Of a stretch of 64,000 nt of DNA, positions 53,530 to 61,794 are shown one piece after another. Positions within the stretch are counted from its first letter, which is position 1; each line of letters begins with the position of its first letter. Position numbers and translations under genes: made by a program. Under the pieces are notes generated by a model. That model saw nothing but the letters and a program-made list of their open reading frames with translations, made no database searches and was not told the origin of the DNA. The DNA is from Chryseobacterium sp. JAH (lineage in GTDB: Bacteria > Bacteroidota > Bacteroidia > Flavobacteriales > Weeksellaceae): NCBI RefSeq assembly GCF_001507335.1, contig NZ_LMAH01000001.1:1-64000 (forward strand), given 5' to 3'.

Positions 53530-54273
53530 ATGATACGTTCAATTTTATTATCCACATTTCTATTAGCATCGGCAACAGCTTTCAGTCAAAATTTAAAAAA
53601 AGTTTCTTATCAGGACGGTTCGCAGAAACTTAACGGGTTAGTCACTTCAAATGCCGGAAAAAAACTTCCCGGAGTTTTGATTCTTCCCGCTTGGAAAGGA
53701 ATTGATGATGAAGCAAAAACAGCTGCTGCAGATTTAGAAAAAGAAGGCTATGTGGCATTTATTGCAGACATCTATGGCGAAGGAAATATTCCCGCAGACA
53801 ATGCTGCTGCCGGAAAAGCTTCAGGATTTTACAAGCAGAATTTTGCTGCTTACCAAAAGAGAATTTCTCTGGCATTGGAACAACTGAAAAAAAACGGTGC
53901 AATCCCTGAAAAAATTGCGGTTATCGGATATTGTTTCGGGGGAACAGGAGCTTTAGAATCTGCAAGAGGAAAATTGCCTGTGGTAGGAGTTGTTTCTATT
54001 CATGGAAGCATCGGTAAGGATCAGGCAAGACCTAATGAAGCTATTTCAACTAAGATTTTAGTAGAAAATCCTGCAGATGATAAAGGAGTGACACCTGAAG
54101 ACTACAATAATTTGGTAAAGGAAATGAACGATGGTAAAGCAGATTGGCAAATCATCACGTATGCCAACTCAAAACATACCTTTACTGACCCAAAATCTGC
54201 AGATTACAATCCAGTGATGGCAAAAAGAGCCTGGGATCATACATTGATATTTCTCAAAGAAATATTAAAGTAA
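53530..54273 (+). CDS. Exported dienelactone-hydrolase-family protein
   Basis: 247 residues from the ATG at 53530: signal peptide MIRSILLSTFLLASATAFSQ, then an alpha/beta hydrolase of the dienelactone type with Cys nucleophile in IGYCFGGTGALESAR, an acid in the following strands (VENPADDKG), and catalytic His in NSKHTFTDP. Relatives hydrolyse lactones or esters; the exported form suggests a periplasmic ester substrate. An ATG at 53497 would add 11 residues ahead of the signal peptide and is less likely. Confidence 0.87.
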   Translation: MIRSILLSTFLLASATAFSQNLKKVSYQDGSQKLNGLVTSNAGKKLPGVLILPAWKGIDDEAKTAAADLEKEGYVAFIADIYGEGNIPADNAAAGKASGFYKQNFAAYQKRISLALEQLKKNGAIPEKIAVIGYCFGGTGALESARGKLPVVGVVSIHGSIGKDQARPNEAISTKILVENPADDKGVTPEDYNNLVKEMNDGKADWQIITYANSKHTFTDPKSADYNPVMAKRAWDHTLIFLKEILK

Positions 54274-54280
54274 ATTTCAA

Positions 54281-54312
54281 AAAAATAACCTCATTTATCT
54301 GAGGTTATTTTT
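54281..54312. terminator. Bidirectional terminator between convergent genes
   Basis: 13-bp stem AAAAATAACCTCA/TGAGGTTATTTTT with loop TTTATC. It serves both the dienelactone hydrolase gene and the zinc-ribbon gene. Confidence 0.85.
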
Positions 54313-54543
54313 TTATATTTCACTGGTTGTATTGCAATTAGAGCACCACCAATATTCATTTTCTCTATCTTTCAACTTTATTTTTGATTTCTCATCACAA
54401 TTTTCACATATTTGATCATCATTGTCAGTCTGCTTCGCTTCGTAATCGCAGTTAAAGCAACTCCAGCTCGCTAAATGAGTTTTGCCATTGACAAACCATG
54501 TGAATGCGTTTTCTTTACATTTAGGGCAAGTTTTTAAAGCCAT
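54313..54543 (-). CDS. Small zinc-ribbon protein
   Basis: 76 residues with four Cys pairs: CPKCKENAF and CFNCDYEAK form one zinc ribbon, ICENCDEKSK and WCSNCNTTSE a second. There is no other domain, so it may be an RNA-binding, adaptor or assembly protein. The function is unknown. It follows the cupin gene by 12 bases on the same strand. Confidence 0.75.
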   Translation of the reverse strand: MALKTCPKCKENAFTWFVNGKTHLASWSCFNCDYEAKQTDNDDQICENCDEKSKIKLKDRENEYWWCSNCNTTSEI

Positions 54544-54555
54544 ATTTTAAACTAT

Positions 54556-54915
54556 TTATTGTTCTCTATTTACTAATTCCATCGAAAATGCAGGGTGGCA
54601 GATGGCGATATATTCAAAAGGTTCCGGGAAGGGATTGCTGTAACGAACTCTAGCTCCCTTTTCAATCAAAATGCTCTGTCCTTTGTCTAATACAACATAA
54701 TCACCGTCAATTTCAAATTGCTTTTTACCTGAAATAATGATGGTGAATTCATCAAATTCCGGCGTCTGATGGGGTTCGCTCCAATTTGGCGGAGCAACCA
54801 TATGTGCAATAGAAATATTTGGATTTTGCGTTGAGTTTCCCCAGTGTTCCTCTATTAATTTCCCATCAGTTGTAGGAACCACAAAAGGTGATTTCTGAAT
54901 TTTATATTTTTTCAT
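54556..54915 (-). CDS. Cupin-domain protein
   Basis: 119 residues from the ATG at 54915 (MKKYKIQKSPFVVP); a longer frame to 54936 adds an unlikely leader. The cupin strands are clear: HQTPEFDEFTIIISGKKQFE (motif 1), then LDKGQSILIEKGARVRYSNP and FEYIAICHPAFS (motif 2). Metal binding would use the His and Glu of motif 1; motif 2 keeps one His. The enzyme activity cannot be told. It shares an operon with the zinc-ribbon gene. Confidence 0.8.
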   Translation of the reverse strand: MKKYKIQKSPFVVPTTDGKLIEEHWGNSTQNPNISIAHMVAPPNWSEPHQTPEFDEFTIIISGKKQFEIDGDYVVLDKGQSILIEKGARVRYSNPFPEPFEYIAICHPAFSMELVNREQ

Positions 54916-55006
54916 AATATTTTGATTGCGAAGCATTCAATCGATCTGATTGTACGAGTATACTTATTTATCTTAAAGATGCTCGATCATCAAAATCTGC
55001 CTGATT

Positions 55007-55543
55007 TTAGTTAACATTAAAATGATTTTCTTTTTTGATCTCGTACATAAAATTGGTTATTGTAGGTTCGCCAAAATAAGCAATTTCCTCTTCAGCGATT
55101 TTCTGTCCACCCAATCTTTCTAAGGCAATCTGTGAACGGAAATTTTCTTTTCCAATATGGAAATATACTGTATCTACGAATTCAAAAATATAATCCATCA
55201 TCAGTTTTTTAATCTGCGGATTGATGCCTTTACCCCAAGAATTTGTTCCGTAGAAAGTGTAGCCGATGAAAATACTATTTCTCGATTCATCGAAGTCGTA
55301 AAAACGGGTACTTCCCAATACGTCTCCGCTGGATTTTTCTACAATTTTGAAAGCACCTTTGCTTTCCATCGCTCCTTTAAAAAAGTTTTCAAAAACTTCT
55401 CTTTTGTAGCGGTCTTTATTCGGATGTTGTTCCCAGACTTTGGGATTGGATGCTAGATGATATAATAATTCAAAATCCCCTTGCTGTAAGGGGATTAGCT
55501 GATATTTTTCGTTTTCTAAAAAAGGTTGAATAGAAAAATTCAT
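55007..55543 (-). CDS. GNAT-family N-acetyltransferase
   Basis: 178 residues starting at ATG 55543 (MNFSIQPFL); an upstream TTG at 55552 is also open. It is of the RimJ/RimL type: LIPLQQGDFELLYHLASNP, the strand SIFIGYTFYGTNSWGKGINP carrying the CoA-binding loop, and FRSQIALERLGGQKIAEEE. It would acetylate an amine, with unknown substrate. It stands 17 bases before the DUF2911 gene's stop on the same strand. Confidence 0.83.
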   Translation of the reverse strand: MNFSIQPFLENEKYQLIPLQQGDFELLYHLASNPKVWEQHPNKDRYKREVFENFFKGAMESKGAFKIVEKSSGDVLGSTRFYDFDESRNSIFIGYTFYGTNSWGKGINPQIKKLMMDYIFEFVDTVYFHIGKENFRSQIALERLGGQKIAEEEIAYFGEPTITNFMYEIKKENHFNVN

Positions 55544-55560
55544 CTTTATCAATTTAAGTC

Positions 55561-56166
55561 TTAGATTTTTGCTTTTGCAGCGTCTGATTCTATCTTTTTG
55601 ATTTCTTTCAGTTTCTCAGCAATTTTGGTGACTGCTTCAGGTTTTGCAGGTCTTAATGCAACTTCGGCCTGAGCCATGTCCCATTTGATTACCAAATTTC
55701 CTGAATTTTCATCAGTTGGGTTTAATGTAATTTCAAACCATTCTTGTTTATCAGTCAATTTATTAACTGGAACCATAACGTCTACAACATCTTGTTTTGG
55801 ATCGTAGGTATAAGCTCCCCATTGCTGGAAATCTTTATTTAAAATTACTTTCCATTCTTTTTCGGTAGGCACGATAAACAAACCATAAGTTCCTGCAGGA
55901 ACTACTTTCCCACCAAAATTCACAGACTGTCCAAAGGTAATTTTTGTCGATGAGTTGGCACCTGCTCTCCAAACCTGTCCGTAAGGAACGAGTTCTCCGA
56001 AGATTTTTCTTCCTTTCACTCCGGGTCTGCCATAATCGATGCTGATTTTAGACATAGAAAACTGTTGCTCAACCTTCTGACGCGGACTGGCTGCCGGTAC
56101 GGAATAATCTTGTGCAAAACTTAAGGCCGAGGCTGATATACAAACTGCAAATAATAACTTTTTCAC
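55561..56166 (-). CDS. DUF2911-family exported protein
   Basis: 201 residues from a GTG at 56166, which starts a clean signal peptide (VKKLLFAVCISASALSFAQ); an ATG at 56199 would put 11 polar residues before it. DUF2911 pattern: PAASPRQKVEQQFSMSKISI, DYGRPGVKGRKIFGELVPYG, VWRAGANSSTKITFG, and VPAGTYGLFIVPTEKEWKVI. It is common in Bacteroidetes; function unknown, probably periplasmic. Confidence 0.87.
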   Translation of the reverse strand: MKKLLFAVCISASALSFAQDYSVPAASPRQKVEQQFSMSKISIDYGRPGVKGRKIFGELVPYGQVWRAGANSSTKITFGQSVNFGGKVVPAGTYGLFIVPTEKEWKVILNKDFQQWGAYTYDPKQDVVDVMVPVNKLTDKQEWFEITLNPTDENSGNLVIKWDMAQAEVALRPAKPEAVTKIAEKLKEIKKIESDAAKAKI

Positions 56167-56301
56167 TTTTTTAAATTTTGCTAAAATTACGAAATGCATG
56201 TCAGAAATTGGTTTTTGATATTGATAAAATTTGTTAAAGTGTTTTTACTAAACCAGATAGAATTCAAAATAATGCAGCCACGATAATTTGAATTAAGTTC
56301 T

Positions 56302-56790
56302 CTACATTCCCATCATCATTGCCATGAAGTAATTGGCATAGTGAAGAGAATTGAGGAGTAAAATATCTTTTTCCTCAAAGGTCTCAAAAATTACTGACGT
56401 TGTGATTTCGTATTCGTATTTCAGGCTGTTCCATTTAAACTTAGGCTTCATTACTAATAATTCATTGTTTTTTTGATCTGTCAAAATAAATGATTCTTTG
56501 AAAAAGCCTGAGTGCTTAAAAATGTAATCTTTCTCGATTTTATTAAAATAAGTTTGCAGCAAAATATTTCCATCCCAGTTCATGGTAAATTTTAAAATCA
56601 CATTTTCTCCGTCTTTGACTTCGACCGTTGTTCCCCAAAATCCCTTCGGCTCGATTTGATATTTAGAATTTAAAATATTGATTTCAGCATTAAATTTAAA
56701 CCAGTTTTTATAAATAAGCTGACCGATAACTTGCTCTTTATTTGATATTTCAAAGTATAAAGAGTTCGTTGATATTGCTTGGTAGTCCAT
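56302..56790 (-). CDS. Hypothetical protein, LURP/phospholipid-scramblase-like beta fold possible
   Basis: 162 residues, no signal peptide and no membrane segment. It is rich in beta strands: SLYFEISNKEQVIGQLIYKN, YQIEPKGFWGTTVEVKDGEN, LLQTYFNKIEKDYIFKHSGF and a closing Met-rich helix (YANYFMAMMMGM). The repeated strand pairs recall the LURP-one/scramblase fold, but the likeness is weak. There is no close neighbour on the same strand. Confidence 0.65.
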   Translation of the reverse strand: MDYQAISTNSLYFEISNKEQVIGQLIYKNWFKFNAEINILNSKYQIEPKGFWGTTVEVKDGENVILKFTMNWDGNILLQTYFNKIEKDYIFKHSGFFKESFILTDQKNNELLVMKPKFKWNSLKYEYEITTSVIFETFEEKDILLLNSLHYANYFMAMMMGM

Positions 56791-56972
56791 TTTTTTTTGA
56801 TCTAATTTAAATAAATTTCACAAAACAGTAGGTTATCGATTTTAACAATAAAATGATTAATCACTACAAACGTCTAGATAGAAAAGATCCTGTCACTAGA
56901 GTACTTAAAGTTCCCAGAAAAAATTTAAATATCTTTATTTGAGAGCATTGTTACTGTAGTTAAAGCAAAAAA

Positions 56973-57350
56973 TTACTCTTTCATGGATTGTAAAGCCCAA
57001 GCTACAAGTAATGGCTGCATAAATAATCTTCCAAGTCTTCTTTTATCAGTGTTTAGAACGAATGCATCTTTTCTGTTTTTGTATTGAGAAATATTTCCAG
57101 GAAATACAGCAGTAAAAAATGCGGCAGTGATTTTACCCAATAAGCTTCGGTGTTTTTTAGGTGTGGCAAGAATACTTGCTCCCAAAGCAATTTCTACAAT
57201 CCCCGAATAAACGACTGTATCATCTTTTTTCATAGGAACCCAGTCTGGAACCTGCGCCTGGAAATCTTTTCTTGCAAAAGTAAGGTGTGCAATGCCTGCT
57301 GTGATCAGCATGGTGCCGAGTGCTATTCTTGAGATGTTTTTGGTATTCAT
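56973..57350 (-). CDS. DoxX-like membrane protein
   Basis: 125 residues with three or four helices: NISRIALGTMLITAGIAHLT at the start, YSGIVEIALGASILATPKKH in the middle and FMQPLLVAWALQSMKE at the end. The Gly and His in helix 1 (AGIAHL) follow the DoxX pattern. It is a small inner-membrane protein; redox roles are suggested for the family. It is a single gene. Confidence 0.8.
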   Translation of the reverse strand: MNTKNISRIALGTMLITAGIAHLTFARKDFQAQVPDWVPMKKDDTVVYSGIVEIALGASILATPKKHRSLLGKITAAFFTAVFPGNISQYKNRKDAFVLNTDKRRLGRLFMQPLLVAWALQSMKE

Positions 57351-57538
57351 AATAGTGATTTAAGGAAGATATGAGTCAAAATCCAGACCACTCGGGAATT
57401 TTTTGTGATAATTTGAAGATAAATTTTCCTTACTGTTTTACTTTAATTTGATTTCATAGTATTCTGATAATGTGACTGTAATCATAATTATGTCAATTAA
57501 TTTTCGTATATTAGCAATCACTACCAAATCAAAAATTT

Positions 57539-57805
57539 ATGGAACGAATTAAATTTTTTTCAGACGAGATGCCGTTTCAGAACCCTCAAAAAGCTTTTGT
57601 GGAAAACGGTATTAATTTTAAGGAGATTAAAGATTTTTTATCGGAGGCAGATAACTATAGCTTCGATCAGATACGGCTAAGACTAAAACCTAATCTCAAT
57701 AAAATTGTAATAGATTTTGCAACAGGAATACGTTATCCTGCATTTGATGATTTTATGGCTAAAATTCAGCAAAGCAAATACGGAAGATATTTTGACTTAA
57801 ACTAA
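57539..57805 (+). CDS. Small hypothetical cytosolic protein
   Basis: 88 residues, soluble and charged: MERIKFFSDEMPFQNPQKAF, then EIKDFLSEADNYSFDQIRLR and ATGIRYPAFDDFMAKIQQSK. No family recognised. It is well spaced with its own terminator, which supports a real gene. Confidence 0.65.
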   Translation: MERIKFFSDEMPFQNPQKAFVENGINFKEIKDFLSEADNYSFDQIRLRLKPNLNKIVIDFATGIRYPAFDDFMAKIQQSKYGRYFDLN

Positions 57806-57863
57806 GCTTAAAATAATTTTTTAAGAATATAAATAGTTTTAAAAATTTATATTAAAAGTGGGA

Positions 57864-57901
57864 GCCTTCAAATCTGGAATTTCAGATTTGAAGGCTTTTT
57901 T
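57864..57901 (+). terminator. Terminator of the small hypothetical gene
   Basis: 13-bp stem GCCTTCAAATCTG/CAGATTTGAAGGC with loop GAATTT and a T-run. Confidence 0.85.
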
Positions 57902-57959
57902 CTAAAATATAGTTTTCTATTGGCGTATTTTTTGACAATACTGTTTAAAATAATAAACT

Positions 57960-58667
57960 ATGTATCTCACGATTTTCTTAAATTTCAGTTGGAAAGAATT
58001 TTTTCTTGGTGGCGAAGAATGGATATTTCTTTTTGAAATTGTATTGCGTACCCTGATTATGTTTCTAACGATTATCATAAGTCTGCGTGTACTTGGAAAA
58101 AGAGGAGTTAAGCAGTTGTCAGTTTTTGAACTGGTTGTCATCATAGGTCTGGGCTCGGCGGCTGGTGATCCTATGTTCTATAAGGATGTGGGAATTATGT
58201 CGTCTATTATTGTTTTTGTAGTTATCATCTTGTTTTATAGCCTTCTGACCTATCTAATAGGGAGGTTTAAAAAAATTGAAAATTTGCTGGAAGGAAAGGC
58301 AATCTGTCTCATTCAGGACGGAGTTTTTTCAATCGACAATTTTAAAAAAGAAAATTTGGGAAGTGATGAATTTTTTTCAGAATTGAGATTAAAAGGAGTT
58401 TCTCATCTTGGGCAGGTAGAAATGGCAATCGAAGAAACTTCCGGTGATATCAGTGTCTTTTTCTTTGATGAAGAAAGTATCAGATATGGATTGCCCGTTA
58501 TGCCGAATTCTCTTGATCACCCTTTAAGACATATTGAAAAGGAAAGCCATTACTCATGCACTTTCTGCGGTTACACTGAAGGAAAAACTGCCGGAGAAGC
58601 TGGGAAATGCAAAAACTGTGGAAAACAAAACTGGGTTGTAGCAGTCAATAAAAAACGAATTACATAA
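57960..58667 (+). CDS. DUF421/YetF-family membrane protein with C-terminal zinc ribbon
   Basis: 235 residues: three helices (about 20-85), with the family's LRVLGKRGVKQLSVFELVVI between helix 1 and 2 and GLGSAAGDPMF. Then the soluble YetF domain (about 95-190; ELRLKGVSHLGQVEMAIEET) and a zinc ribbon at the end (CTFCGYTEGK, CKNCGKQNW), not part of the usual DUF421 protein. The function is unknown; YetF relatives in spore formers affect envelope stress. Single gene. Confidence 0.87.
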   Translation: MYLTIFLNFSWKEFFLGGEEWIFLFEIVLRTLIMFLTIIISLRVLGKRGVKQLSVFELVVIIGLGSAAGDPMFYKDVGIMSSIIVFVVIILFYSLLTYLIGRFKKIENLLEGKAICLIQDGVFSIDNFKKENLGSDEFFSELRLKGVSHLGQVEMAIEETSGDISVFFFDEESIRYGLPVMPNSLDHPLRHIEKESHYSCTFCGYTEGKTAGEAGKCKNCGKQNWVVAVNKKRIT

Positions 58668-58676
58668 TATCAACAT

Positions 58677-58706
58677 AAAAATCCTCAACCGAAGCTGAGG
58701 ATTTTT
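58677..58706. terminator. Bidirectional terminator
   Basis: 11-bp stem AAAAATCCTCA/TGAGGATTTTT with an 8-base loop, between the convergent DUF421 gene and the hypothetical gene at 58744. Confidence 0.85.
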
Positions 58707-58743
58707 GTAATGAAAGTATATAGTTTAGATTTGGTCTCAGATT

Positions 58744-59166
58744 CTAAGCGATCGCTTCGTTCTTGAAAATATTTTTCATAGAAACTCCTGTGTCCTTGCC
58801 AAAAAGGCTGGAGAAAATATTCTGAAATTCGTGAATGTATTTACATTTTATTGTATTTCCGTAAATTTTCAAGCCTTCAACAATTTTTTTAGAACTTAGA
58901 TCAATATCGTATTTAATAAATGTTTCTGGTCTTTCATAGCGAATTCTGTGGTCTGAACTGTATGTTCTTAGAAATCCGAATTTCACAAGCCAATCTTCAT
59001 TTATCGTGATAGGGTTAATAGAGTCTGCAGGTACTGCCAAACACTGATAGTCATTCTCAATCTTCACAGAATAATTATTGTTTTCATTCTGAAAAATCTC
59101 TGTAATAGTGAAAATCTGGCCTCTATAGTCTACCAGATTTTTGATTTTTAAATCTGTAACGTTCAT
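58744..59166 (-). CDS. Hypothetical protein (phage/plasmid-like accessory regulator family not recognised)
   Basis: 140 residues, soluble. It starts like a small beta-barrel, DLKIKNLVDYRGQIFTITEI, with an aromatic pair typical of proteins that keep track of a short sequence or tile (FLRTYSSDHRIRYERPETFI), and ends in helices (YIHEFQNIFSSLFGKDTG). I know similar short proteins from Bacteroidetes as hypothetical only; the IKCKYIHEFQNI pattern also occurs in them. No function is claimed. Single gene between a terminator and the carotenoid operon. Confidence 0.65.
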   Translation of the reverse strand: MNVTDLKIKNLVDYRGQIFTITEIFQNENNNYSVKIENDYQCLAVPADSINPITINEDWLVKFGFLRTYSSDHRIRYERPETFIKYDIDLSSKKIVEGLKIYGNTIKCKYIHEFQNIFSSLFGKDTGVSMKNIFKNEAIA

Positions 59167-59266
59167 AATATTTGTGGTATAAGTGGTTTCAGTACTGAGG
59201 TTGCAAATACTATGCCTCGCATTGTTCGTGTGGTACGTAAATCAACACAAATTGAAAAATATTTTA

Positions 59267-59986
59267 TCAAGCTGTTTTTTTATTGTTGTCCCAAGGCTCA
59301 ACTTCCTTTGCTTTAAATTTCTTGAATAAGAAAATATTCCATAAAATCATTTCGTAACCATACACGGTGTCTTCAATGGGAATAGTGAAAATTCTTATTC
59401 CTATAATCTTTTCAGGATTATAATTGACGATGGGGGAGTCTAGGCCGCTACCTGTTAGAATTCCATTGACTGCGAGAAATCCCGGCACTAGAATGAGATA
59501 AATAAAGGATGCTTTGCCGATCCATCGTGCCTTTAAAATAAAGTATAGAATAAAGAGACTTATGGCACTAGTTAAAAAAGTGAAAAAGGGATAGATCTTT
59601 AGCTTAAAATAAATGGATAAGCAAATTAAAACAGTTATGGAGAGGATTACGAATATTCTTTCGGTATCCTCTTTCCAGTCGAGCCTGAAAAATTTATCTA
59701 AACAGAAATACGTAAAAACACACGAAAAAGGAATGCAAATGAAAAACATCAGTTCCTCAACAGGAAGTCCAAAAAGCCTTTTGCCAATCAAATACCTGTC
59801 ATTAAACCACCAAACTCCCGATTCTGTAAACCATACATCCCATGCAATAAAAACCACTGCAACCAAAGCCGAAGCTGTAATAAATGCTATGAAATGTCTG
59901 TGAAACTTTATTTTCGGGTGAAATGAAAATAGAAAACAGATGATCACGGTAAAAAAGTTGATTGCGAGATAAGTATACTGCCACAT
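59267..59986 (-). CDS. Lycopene cyclase, fused heterodimeric type
   Basis: 239 residues with six or seven helices in two repeats of the CrtYc/CrtYd domain. Each repeat carries the PxE(E/D) signature: FGLPVEELMFFICIPFSCVF (about 72-91) and FTIPIEDTVYGYEMILWN (about 199-216). FNDRYLIG precedes the first. The enzyme closes both ends of lycopene to give beta-carotene. It is the last gene of the carotenoid operon, 4 bases after crtZ. Confidence 0.9.
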   Translation of the reverse strand: MWQYTYLAINFFTVIICFLFSFHPKIKFHRHFIAFITASALVAVVFIAWDVWFTESGVWWFNDRYLIGKRLFGLPVEELMFFICIPFSCVFTYFCLDKFFRLDWKEDTERIFVILSITVLICLSIYFKLKIYPFFTFLTSAISLFILYFILKARWIGKASFIYLILVPGFLAVNGILTGSGLDSPIVNYNPEKIIGIRIFTIPIEDTVYGYEMILWNIFLFKKFKAKEVEPWDNNKKTA

Positions 59987-59990
59987 GTCC

Positions 59991-60449
59991 TTACATCTTG
60001 TTTTTGTTAAAATACATTTTAAAATATTTTACAGGAACCCACAAAAATCCGAAACATTCTCCCATTTCTTTTCCGGTGTGTTTGTGATGTTGCTTGTGAG
60101 CGCGTCTTATGGCCAGCAAATAGGGATTTTGTGTATCTCTAAGAAACTTAAAACGCTGATGAATGAAAATATCATGAACGAAAAAATAAGCCATTCCGTA
60201 AAGGGTAATTCCGATGGAAATATAAAAATAGGCATTAAAATTATTGATAGTTCCATAATACATCATAGCGATGGTAGGTAGTGCAAAAATAGCAAAGAAG
60301 TAATCATTTCTCTCCATATGCCCTTCGTTGCTATGATCATGATGATCTCGGTGCAATGTCCACAGGAATCCATGCATGATGTATTTATGCACCATCCACG
60401 TTATTCCTTCCATGATAAAAAATGTAGCAACTACAATCAAAAAATTCAT
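59991..60449 (-). CDS. crtZ: Beta-carotene hydroxylase
   Basis: 152 residues, four helices, with His clusters of the fatty-acid-hydroxylase superfamily: HKYIMHGFLWTLHRDHH (about 21-37), HDIFIHQRF (about 90-98) and RAHKQHHKHTG (about 114-124). These hold two irons. It adds 3-hydroxyl groups to beta-carotene, giving zeaxanthin. It is located between the SRPBCC gene (1-base spacing) and the cyclase gene. Confidence 0.92.
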   Translation of the reverse strand: MNFLIVVATFFIMEGITWMVHKYIMHGFLWTLHRDHHDHSNEGHMERNDYFFAIFALPTIAMMYYGTINNFNAYFYISIGITLYGMAYFFVHDIFIHQRFKFLRDTQNPYLLAIRRAHKQHHKHTGKEMGECFGFLWVPVKYFKMYFNKNKM

Positions 60450-60450
60450 A

Positions 60451-60918
60451 TCAGTTTTGTTTCTGGTTAAACATTTTTTCTAAAATATTAAAACGGTAGC
60501 TGAAAATATGTTCAACTTTTCTTTTAACAAAGAGTTGATGTGCGATCTCGCCTAAAAATCCCAATGGAAGCTCATAGTCTACAGTATCTTTTATCAACAC
60601 ACCTTTTTCGTTGGGAATAAATTCATGAAAATGATTCCACAATTTGTAGGGCCCTTTATTTTGAAAATCGGTAAAACTTCTGTGATGACTGACTTGTGTA
60701 ATTTCTGTCTGCCAATCCATCTTAATACCAAAAAGTGGAGAAACATAATAATCGATAATCATTCCTTCGTAGATTTCGTCACTCTCCATTTTTGTACGCA
60801 CGATGAAGTTCATATCTTTAGGGGTAATTTTAGAAAGATTATTCGCTGCAGAAAAAAAAATCCACGCAGTTTCTATATCACAGTTTATTTGTTGTTCCCT
60901 TTTAAGTTGGTGTATCAT
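60451..60918 (-). CDS. SRPBCC-family protein of the carotenoid operon
   Basis: 155 residues of the START-like SRPBCC fold: INCDIETAWIFFSAANNLSK, DYYVSPLFGIKMDWQTEITQ, HHRSFTDFQNKGPYKLWNHF and DTVDYELPLGFLGEIAHQLF. This subgroup binds hydrophobic molecules and is found between crtB and crtZ in many flavobacteria. It may carry a carotenoid or its precursor, or act as a cyclase-like helper (inference). Confidence 0.87.
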   Translation of the reverse strand: MIHQLKREQQINCDIETAWIFFSAANNLSKITPKDMNFIVRTKMESDEIYEGMIIDYYVSPLFGIKMDWQTEITQVSHHRSFTDFQNKGPYKLWNHFHEFIPNEKGVLIKDTVDYELPLGFLGEIAHQLFVKRKVEHIFSYRFNILEKMFNQKQN

Positions 60919-60946
60919 TATGTTGGTGTAATGTAAATTTTAAACT

Positions 60947-61783
60947 CTATAGGTATGACATTTTGTATTGCACGTAACTGCTCATCATCAGCGAAAATTT
61001 TCTTCCGTTTGAAATTCTTATTCTCTGATTGATTATTGTTTTAGCTGGAGTTCTTTTAATTTTTCTGAATAAAGAAATATAATATCTATATGCCAGATAA
61101 ACGCCAAACCTCGCTGAATTGGGAAGGTTTTTAATCCCTTCCAGTGCATCTTTAAACTCTTGCTGAATATCCTGTTCGATATGTTCTTTCACCGAATTAT
61201 CAAAGTCGGTAATATCAACATTTGGGAAATACGTGCGCCCCAAAACCTGATAGTCATCTTTCAAATCTCTCAGAAAATTCACTTTTTGAAAAGCAGAACC
61301 TAACTTCATCGCTGAAGGTTTAAGCATTTCATATTGCTCTTTGTTTCCATCCACAAAAATATGAAGACACATTAAACCTACAACTTCTGCCGAGCCCAAG
61401 ATGTATTGTTTGTAGAGATCAGAATTATAATCAATTTTTTGCAAATCCATTTCCATACTATCCAGAAACTGGTCAATCAACTGCACATCAATCTTATATC
61501 TGTGAACGGTCTCCTGAAAACATTGTAAAATAGGATTTAGTGAAATTTTCTCTTCCAATGCCTGATTAGTCTGCTCTCTAAAGCGTGCGAGTAGAGTAGC
61601 ACGGTCAAAATCTTGAAAGCTGTCAACAATTTCATCTGCTAACCGAACATAACCATAAATGGCATAGATTGAATTTCTGATTTTAGGTGACAAAGCCAAG
61701 ATTCCCAATGAAAAACTGGTGCTGTACTGTTTCGTGGTCTGTTTACTGATTTTGTACGAGAGGTCGTCAAATAATGTTTTCAT
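60947..61783 (-). CDS. crtB: Phytoene synthase
   Basis: 278 residues with the two Asp motifs of squalene/phytoene synthases: YVRLADEIVDSF (about 44-55) and FLRDLKDDYQVLGRTYFP (about 171-188). STSFSLGILAL opens the fold. It joins two geranylgeranyl diphosphates to phytoene. It lies 11 bases after crtI. Confidence 0.93.
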   Translation of the reverse strand: MKTLFDDLSYKISKQTTKQYSTSFSLGILALSPKIRNSIYAIYGYVRLADEIVDSFQDFDRATLLARFREQTNQALEEKISLNPILQCFQETVHRYKIDVQLIDQFLDSMEMDLQKIDYNSDLYKQYILGSAEVVGLMCLHIFVDGNKEQYEMLKPSAMKLGSAFQKVNFLRDLKDDYQVLGRTYFPNVDITDFDNSVKEHIEQDIQQEFKDALEGIKNLPNSARFGVYLAYRYYISLFRKIKRTPAKTIINQRIRISNGRKFSLMMSSYVQYKMSYL

Positions 61784-61794
61784 AGTATTCTTGG

